Positions 27,360-32,721 of a stretch of 32,721 nucleotides of DNA are shown in pieces. Every line of letters begins with the position of its first letter. Position 1 is the first letter of the stretch. Position numbers and translations under genes: made by a program. Origin of the DNA: Chara braunii (lineage: Eukaryota > Streptophyta > Charophyceae > Charales > Characeae); assembly GCA_003427395.1 (NCBI GenBank), contig BFEA01000102.1, positions 292,933 through 325,653 on the forward strand, written 5' to 3'. The notes below the pieces were generated by a model. It made no database searches. It was not told the origin of the DNA and saw only the letters and a program-made list of their open reading frames with translations.

Positions 27360-28330
27360 TGACACCCGTCGCCTAGGCCGCGGGCAATTTGGCCACCGCG
27401 ACCGATGAAGCCCTGTCCGTGGCTTGTTTTTTTAATATTTTTTTTATACCCCTAAAAATATGTTAAAAAATAAATAAAAAAATATAAGGTAGCAAATCCA
27501 AATATCCGGCAGACTAATTTTATCTGGAATTTTTAATCCGGATGAAATTTTCGGATTAATTCCGGATATAGAAAATCCGGCCCCGCCACCCTGCGCAATT
27601 TTTTTTTTTTTTACCGAAAAAAAAAATTAAAAAAAAAATGGAAACAAAATATGTTGTTCATATCAATGATATGAACAACTTTTGGCTTGAGGTCATCTTT
27701 GATTACTCAACAGATATGAAGATGAAAAATAAAACAGAATAAGAAAATAATATTTAGGTAAAAAATTATAGAATGAATTAAACATCCCCCCTCTAAACCC
27801 CTTTATTCCCTATCTTATCCCTTTTGAACCCTTCCAGGTCCTATCAAGCTTTTCATAAAATAAGAACGTAGTTCTATTGTATTTTGCATGTGCAATATCA
27901 CTTTTTTTTTATTTTTTATTTTTTTTAGGTCTTTTTTTTAATCATCCGGATTTCCGGATTATCCTACCCCCCGATCATCCGGCCAGATAATCCAACCAGA
28001 TTATCCGGCCAGATAACCCATGCTACCTAGAAAAAATATAGGTTTGTAGGGCTTGGAAAACCCTACAATCCTATATTTTTATTTTGGAATCCGACTTCGT
28101 TTAAGATTTAAAAAACAATAAAAAACAAAAATCGATTTAAACAAATTATTTTTTAAAAAATAAAAAAAACAGGAATTTTTTTCCCCCCTTTTTTATCAAG
28201 AGGGACATGGTCGCTGAGTTGTCCTGTATTTTTTTAGAAATGTTTTTCGGGTTTGTGTCGGGAAATTTGAGTGTTAAAAAAAAACTAAGATGCAAAAATT
28301 GAAAAAAAAAAAAAAAAGGTCAGGCTAGGG
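27360..28330 (+). repeat. GC-headed repeat family, diverged copy with ATCCGG clusters
   Basis: The head is GACACCCGTCGCCTAGGCCGCGGGC near 27360. Landmarks from the other copies return at 28043-28068 (GTAGGGCTTGGAAAACCCTAC) and 28083-28105 (TTTTGGAATCCGACTTCGTTT). In between lie two clusters of (A)ATCCGG/CCGGAT words (27500-27580 and 27943-28010) and a perfect hairpin, TTGTTCATATC-AAT-GATATGAACAA (27655-27679). An insertion inside the repeat would explain why head and body are 650 bp apart. Confidence 0.5.
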
Positions 28331-28387
28331 TTGGTGTGTGTGTGTGTGCGTGTCCTCTTGTGTGTGTGTGTGTGTGTGCGTGTCCTC

Positions 28388-28440
<53 letters not shown>

Positions 28441-28600
28441 GATGTGTGTGTATGTGAGAGAGAGAGAGAGTCAATCAATTAATCAATCAATCAATCAAAT
28501 CAATCAATTAATCAAAGCAATCAAGATCCTTTCGATTCGATAAGATCTGGATTGGTTTGGTTGATTGATTGATTGATTGATTGATTTAATTGATTGATTC
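28331..28600. repeat. Compound microsatellite: (GT)n, (GA)n, (AATC)n, (TGAT)n
   Basis: (GT)n with two identical GCGTGTCCTCTT interruptions, then (GA)n, then (AATC)n. About 50 bp of unique sequence follows, then the inverted (TGAT)n (28561-28590). Together the AATC and TGAT tracts form a large potential hairpin. Confidence 0.9.
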
Positions 28601-28907
28601 GACTCTGGATGAGTTCATGAAATATTTTAATTGAACTGTCATTCTAAGTAAGGATTTCCAGTCATAAATAGGTTAATCCAATCTAAATTAGAAGATATTT
28701 GTTGTAGTACAATGAAAATTTAATAAAAACATTCCATAAACTCATCCCGACTTTCATTTCATCTTAAACAAATAGATGTAGTTGGAAGAGAAAACTCATA
28801 TTTAGATGGGAACTTATCAAATTAAATAGGAAATTTTAGAATTGGACGAACATTGGAATGATAATTTATAAATCTGAAGGATTTTTTTTTTTTTACGGAA
28901 TGTTTTT
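28601..28907. other. A/T-rich intergenic DNA, nothing seen
   Basis: No repeat or coding signal recognised. Confidence 0.4.
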
Positions 28908-29454
28908 TCAACTTTCATTTATTGTGGGAATTTTTCTGTTGGGATACACGCTCAACATCGCAGCAGTCACGTCCCGCACTGCCGTCAAGCCGGAAGACCT
29001 GCCAATTCCGAAGTTGCACGTCCTGCTGTCGCGTGTCTCCCCCGACGCCCACCTATACAGAGTGTACGCGACGATTTGGTCTGGCTGCAACGGCACCTTG
29101 TAGAATGTCATACGGCGTTGTAAGTATGGAGAAAGAGTTTTCGTGATTTCGCGAAAAACACGTGGCGACATTCGCAGCTTCTCCTTGAAGTAATCTACTA
29201 CGGCGTCATTACATTGGCGCAGCCCGTAGATCCTCCCACGTACCCCCCGTCCGTCGCTTCATCCACCACCTTGGAGTCGCCCGTGGAAATGCGCTGCACC
29301 CCATCGCATCGCACACCTGCAGGATGGCATCCAAAATGGCACCAATGTCGAAGCCATCGCGAGTCGTCGGCAGCGCCGTCAACTTGCGGCGTGCATGAAC
29401 AACTGCTTTCAACTTCCCCTCGCTGCTCCATTTGGCAACGGAAGAGGACAACAT
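28908..29454 (-). pseudogene. PIF/Harbinger transposase, N-terminal fragment
   Basis: The minus strand from 29454 reads ...GTPRWWMKRRTGGTWEDLR-like sequence (seen as PRWWMKRRTGGTWEDLRA). After a one-base frame change near 29195-29205 it reads NDAVVDYFKEKLRMSPRVFREI, then LSPYLQRRMTFYKVPLQPDQ, YTLYRWASGETRDS, CNFGIGRSSGLTAVRDVTAA. The Leu-rms-F...I, l-P-l, la-ylatG and FGiGrst..r.V order is that of the region before the DDE domain in HARBI1-like (DDE_4) transposases, which excise and insert PIF/Harbinger elements. The frame then ends in A/T-rich DNA at 28908 and no DDE part follows, so this is a truncated, frameshifted relic. Upstream coding (29209-29454) includes a basic RRKLTALPTTRDG segment. 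Confidence 0.7.
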
Positions 29455-30500
29455 TGACGGTCGCAGCGACGGTCGTCCTCTCCGCCGTCGTCAACACATC
29501 AGGCCGTCCTCGCCGTCGATATCCATCCCCGACGCCACTTCAGTGGACATGGACGTCAATATCAAAACAACATTCCATGAACACTGCCACGCGGAAGAAG
29601 ACAGTGCCGCCTCGCCAGACAACCCTGAACGCCACGCAACGACGACGGACGTCAGCCTGCGACGATGGCGACAAGTTGATGGCATCTTTGCTTCTTCGAA
29701 GACACACAGGTGCGTACCTCGTCGACACTGAAACCGCCGACCAACGTTGTCACTTAAGCAAACGCCCCCGCACGCTGGACGCCGCCGCCGTCAAATTAAA
29801 AAAACGACGTCCTGTACGCGCCGCTACTCGCATTGCAAAAAATTTAATTCGAATTTCAAATTTCGAACGGAGGGGCTGCGCGCCTTTTCCAATAGCCCCT
29901 TCATTTTCGAAAGCTGCCGTCTTTCGAAATCGCGGCGCCCAACAAAGGTGGACCAACGCCGGCCGCACGGACACATCTCCATGGACCATCGTCGGCCCCA
30001 CCCCCGCGTCCGGTTGTACACATATAAATTTGGCCGCGGGAGCCCCGAGGAATCGTCCTCGGGGGATGTCTCCGAGGATGAGTGGAACGAAGGCGGGAAT
30101 TTCCTCAGGGGACTCCAAGGAATGATCCTCGGGGCCCGAGGACGCCCCAAGGAGTGTCGAACGAGCCCTGTGTTGTTGCACCTCAATCGTTGAAGCTCAT
30201 CTTAGGATTTCACTCAACGATATATCATTGCGTCTTCGAAACAATACACTACCTTTTTCTGCAACCGAGCCTTTCAAAGGTGGGCAGTGGGTGGGATTGG
30301 ATCGGTTTCATTGCATCGATGTCGTTCCTTTCCACAATCTACAACCGTTGGATCGATTGGATTCCAAAACAATCAAATCCGTCGATTTCATTCCACTGCA
30401 TTAAGTCACGGACAAAAGCAGACATGTACGCAAAACAGAATATGATGTTGGTAGGTGGATAGCCCAAAAAAAACATCATTTGTTCACGTGAACAGGAGAC

Positions 30501-30504
<4 letters not shown>
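29455..30504. other. No convincing gene; possible 5' region of the transposase relic
   Basis: Long frames exist on both strands (for example 29214-30125 plus, 303 codons), but they are antisense to the transposase or GC-driven and lack motifs. A TATA-like CATATAAATTT is at 30021-30031. Around 30040-30150 there are repeated CCTCGG/CCGAGG words (CCCCGAGGAATCGTCCTCGGGG; CCTCGGGGCCCGAGG) able to form hairpins. Confidence 0.35.
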
Positions 30505-30505
<1 letters not shown>

Positions 30506-30576
<71 letters not shown>

Positions 30577-30577
30577 N

Positions 30578-30642
<65 letters not shown>

Positions 30643-30661
30643 GCGCGCGCGTGCGCGCGCA
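30506..30661. repeat. (TC)n tract followed by alternating CG/AC
   Basis: About 135 bp of pure TC, with one N at 30577, then ACGCGCGCGCGTGCGCGCGCAC. Long (GA/TC)n can form triplex DNA, and the adjoining CG run can form Z-DNA. Peptides of Ser-Leu or Arg-Glu repeats are artefacts. Confidence 0.95.
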
Positions 30662-31026
30662 CGGAGAGGACACCCGTATGCAAACGAGAGAGAAGCGCCC
30701 TTGCAACTAAGATGACGAACACCGTGCAGGTGGAGGCGGAAACTGATCAGGTATGACAAAATTTTGCAATTCTTTATGTGCTTCCTCCCAGAAGGAAGCA
30801 GGGAGTTGGAGGAGTTCGTTGGTCATTCTCAAGCGCACCATTCGTTCTCCATTGCGACAGAGAGGCAGAGACCTCCCTACATGATGGACACACAGAATCT
30901 TGTCCAGTAGTTGTGGACGGACCAGCTCCGCCCCCCATGTGCTGCGGACATAGAGGTGCCTTGCCCTTATCCTTCATTGATAGAGCCTCAAAAGCGGAAG
31001 ACAAACTGTCCTCACCACACAACAAT
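30662..31026. other. No assignable gene
   Basis: The minus frame 30774-31046 (SMKDKGKAPLCPQHMGGGAG, SVCPSCREVSASLSQW) has a CPxH/CPxC pairing but is too short to assign. The plus frame is equally open. Confidence 0.25.
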
Positions 31027-31372
31027 AATTTCGTCAAAACGGACATATTTTATTTTTTGAACGAAAAAAGTTACGAAATTAAAAACTCATAAATTGGCCT
31101 GATTTAGGTCGATATTTTCAGCTCCTGAGGGTACGGCATTCTGAAAACGCCCTACCCCCTGGATGCAAGTTAAGTCCAGATACATCCAGGGGGGAACGAC
31201 GTTTTCAGAACGCCGTACCCCCTGGACACCAGCTAACTCCAGATACATCCAAGGGGTCCGACATTTTCAGGATGCCGGACCCTCAGGAGCTTGAAATTTC
31301 CACCTAAATCAGGCCAGTTTATGAGGTTTCAATTTCGTTCAAAAAATAAAATATGTCTGTTTAGACGAAATT
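31027..31372. mobile_element. MITE-like element with long terminal inverted repeats
   Basis: The outer ends AATTTCGTC (31027-31035) and GACGAAATT (31364-31372) begin inverted repeats. These continue through GACATATTTTATTTTTTGAAC, ...TGGCCTGATTTAGGT, and CTCCTGAGGGT...ACCCTCAGGAG. The two arms cover almost the whole element. The centre consists of two tandem units of about 62 bp (TTTTCAGAACGCCGTACCCCCTGG..., CCAGATACATCCA(A/G)GGGG). There is no ORF. I could not identify a target-site duplication with confidence. Confidence 0.8.
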
Positions 31373-31401
31373 GGTGTTACACGTTCACGGCGCCCCTCCA
31401 T

Positions 31402-31900
31402 TCACAACCTCGTCGAAGAATCTCCACGCCGTGCCCGCCTGGTCCTGCGGGACTGCAGATAAGCTTCCGCAGCCTCCAACTTCTTTCTTGCCTCATCCCT
31501 GTCCCGATTTGCCTCATCTCTCTCACGCATGACATCCCTTTAAGGCTTGCGCAGTTGCATCATGCTGCATGCGGGTGTCCTTCCGCATTCTCCGCCGTCT
31601 CACGAGCTCACGCCTCATACGCATTGCTTGCACAACGAGCTGGTCGCAGCATTGCATAAGGCTCGCCCTTGCAGCTCGAAGCCTTTGAACCACCGAATAT
31701 GCCCATCTTGTGCATTCGTGTTCTCCTGTGTCACCTGCGTCTCACAAACCTATCTCCCCCGCCGCAAACAAACAGTGATACTGTCACCTCTGGCCACCAA
31801 AAAAGTGTGCAAAAAGTCACCTCCAGCTCCGTCTTTTCCAGTTCCTCACGCAACGCATACCTCTGTCTCACGTAGTCTTTGTGTCCATCGTCGTTCGCAA
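31402..31900 (-). pseudogene. Decayed coiled-coil coding region, minus strand
   Basis: From right to left on the minus strand: DDGHKDYVRQRYALREELEK (about 31880-31820), a stretch with stops that could be an intron (GTGACTTTTTGC...GACGCAG), then WAYSVVQRLRAARASLMQCC...MRMRRELVRRRRMRKDTRMQ (about 31715-31545). After a one-base frame change comes MRERDEANRDRDEARKKLEA, ending at TGA 31402-31404. The pieces are strongly helical, Arg/Glu-rich and consistent with one coiled-coil C terminus. PIF/Harbinger elements often carry a second, Myb-like protein. This could be its tail, since a transposase fragment lies just upstream on the same strand, but no Myb domain is visible. Confidence 0.4.
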
Positions 31901-31990
31901 TGTCGGTGAGTGTGATAGGTGGAACAGATTAACACCCATGCAAGAGGACTGACATAGACGACACTGGGCGAATACAGCTTTCCAGTTCCT

Positions 31991-32224
31991 TCACTGCCTG
32001 CGAAGTTCATATAAACGCACCACCTCTGCGCACAATGTGTATCTCATGTCCTGCCCACGTTCCCTACCGAACATGTACTCCAGCGGGCACCCGTCAGCCC
32101 GCCTGTCGACCACGGGAGGAGGCACAAGTGGCGAACGACCATCAGAGCCGTTGCCATCCTCTTGAGGCACATCTCCCCACGCCTGCATCAAATTGTGCAG
32201 AATGCAACGGGCATGGAACTCCAA
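31991..32224 (-). pseudogene. PIF/Harbinger transposase, C-terminal fragment
   Basis: Minus codons read LEFHARCILHNLMQAWGDVP..., matching the conserved C-x-LHN helix that follows the last catalytic acidic residue region in HARBI1-like DDE transposases. An acidic linker (PQEDGNGSDG), VPPPVVDRRADGCPLEYMFG, and a final helix RERGQDMRYTLCAEVVRLYE end at TGA 31991-31993. The frame has no ATG at its start. It begins right next to the poly-T tract at 32231-32258, so an A-tailed retroposon apparently cut the gene here. The catalytic D, D and E lie in the missing part. It cannot be the same copy as the N-terminal fragment at 28908, because the order along the strand is reversed. Confidence 0.6.
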
Positions 32225-32226
32225 GC

Positions 32227-32230
<4 letters not shown>

Positions 32231-32258
<28 letters not shown>

Positions 32259-32400
32259 GTTGGAAGAATCAGCCCGAGCGACTGCTAGGGGTGCTGTTAA
32301 AAGCAGGCACCACTAGCATTGTCGGGGAGGCTCCATCTATCGGTGGGGAGCAGCACCTGCTGGAAATTGGGTCCAGCGTCCCTGTAGAGTACAACGTGAA
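32231..32400 (-). repeat. SINE-like A-tailed repeat, minus-strand copy
   Basis: On the minus strand: CTACAGGGACGCTGGACCCA, ATTTCCAGCAGGTGCTGCTC, CCCACCGATAGATGGAGCC, then about 60 bp of unique sequence and an A-run of about 28 (32231-32258). The core matches 26355-26440. The A-run abuts the transposase fragment. No tRNA-like head with A and B boxes was recognised, so the family could equally be the 3' end of a LINE. Confidence 0.55.
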
Positions 32401-32721
32401 GTAGAATGTCTGAGTTGGAACCAGTGTGAACAGGGTCATGAATTTGTCAAAGCCAAAGCCAGAACCACGAGTAACCGGAACTACTGATACAATTATGCAA
32501 TTATGCAGTCATAGCTGTTGGCTGTCGATTTTCAGTCACATCTATCTATTTGTTGTCGTGTGTTTTTGTGTTGTGTTGTGTCGTTTGCTGTGGTATTGAG
32601 TAAACTATGTATGTCCTGTTGCGTGTGCTATTGTGTGGAGCTCAGGTGCATCCTGATATATTACAATGTACAGTGTGGGGTGTGGTTGTACTGATGTGTT
32701 GTTGTGTGTGGAGAACAGAAG
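32401..32721. other. No gene; GT-rich end of window
   Basis: GTTGTGTGTTTTTGTGTTGTG-type sequence with no coding signal. It may be the 5' continuation of the SINE-like or LINE-like element on the minus strand. Confidence 0.35.

Noticed and set aside
29214-30125. 303-codon plus-strand ORF
   Set aside because: It is antisense to the PIF/Harbinger N-terminal fragment in its first part, is GC-driven afterwards, and shows no domain.
30506-30661. Ser-Leu and Arg-Glu repeat proteins
   Set aside because: Pure (TC)n/(GA)n translation.

Overview
This is nuclear DNA from a eukaryote, almost certainly a plant or alga. Simple-sequence tracts make up a large part of it: (TGAT)n, (GT)n, (AAC)n and (TC)n, plus poly-A/T runs. 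There are two stretches of N: a 321-base gap at 20494-20814 and a single N at 30577. I see no operons or ribosome binding sites, and no intact conserved host gene. The repeat style, the zinc-knuckle ORF1 paired with a GIY-YIG/reverse transcriptase element, and the PIF/Harbinger fragments suggest a large streptophyte algal genome such as Chara. That placement is inference. The window is essentially a graveyard of nested transposable elements.

The best-resolved object is a 5.9 kb retroelement at about 7597-13487. Two direct repeats of about 650-690 bp flank it. Inside lie ORF1 (CCHC zinc knuckle, proline-rich stretch, coiled coils, one in-frame TGA), then a GIY-YIG nuclease domain upstream of a decayed reverse transcriptase. 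Recognisable RT motifs are FDIKEMF, IPMGNTTSP and IVDDV. GIY-YIG placed before RT, with long direct repeats, matches the N-terminal-endonuclease (Naiad/Chlamys) branch of Penelope-like elements. Each direct repeat also holds a 46-nt hammerhead-ribozyme-like fold at the same relative place (7999-8044 and 13240-13285). Each copy has a different single core substitution. The repeats also contain serial tRNA T-arm-like motifs. Inverted copies of an unrelated repeat flank the whole element.

Other regions: 1-860 has a second, independent hammerhead-like motif (494-554). 866-1047 is a 50-bp-period tandem repeat, followed by an interleaved foldback (1260-1493). About 1850-2190 is an LTR end with a tRNA-iMet-type primer-binding site. 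A GC-headed, microsatellite-tailed repeat family recurs near 2193, 14057 (minus), 19843, 21110 (minus) and 27360-28600. 4983-5330 is extremely A/T-rich. 5340-6900 is C/A-biased with no gene. 15715-16031 and 18440-18773 are two copies of a GTTCG-ended repeat.

21427-23424 is a palindrome with arms of nearly 1 kb built from two inverted TIR units. A diverged third copy (about 24120-24730) leads into an unrecognised 210-codon ORF (24649-25281) that ends in an Asn-rich microsatellite. The right end holds two PIF/Harbinger transposase fragments on the minus strand (28908-29454 and 31991-32224), a 346-bp MITE (31027-31372), decayed coiled-coil coding sequence on the minus strand (about 31402-31900), and copies of an A-tailed SINE-like family (16350-16460 minus, 26355-26516 plus, 32231-32400 minus).
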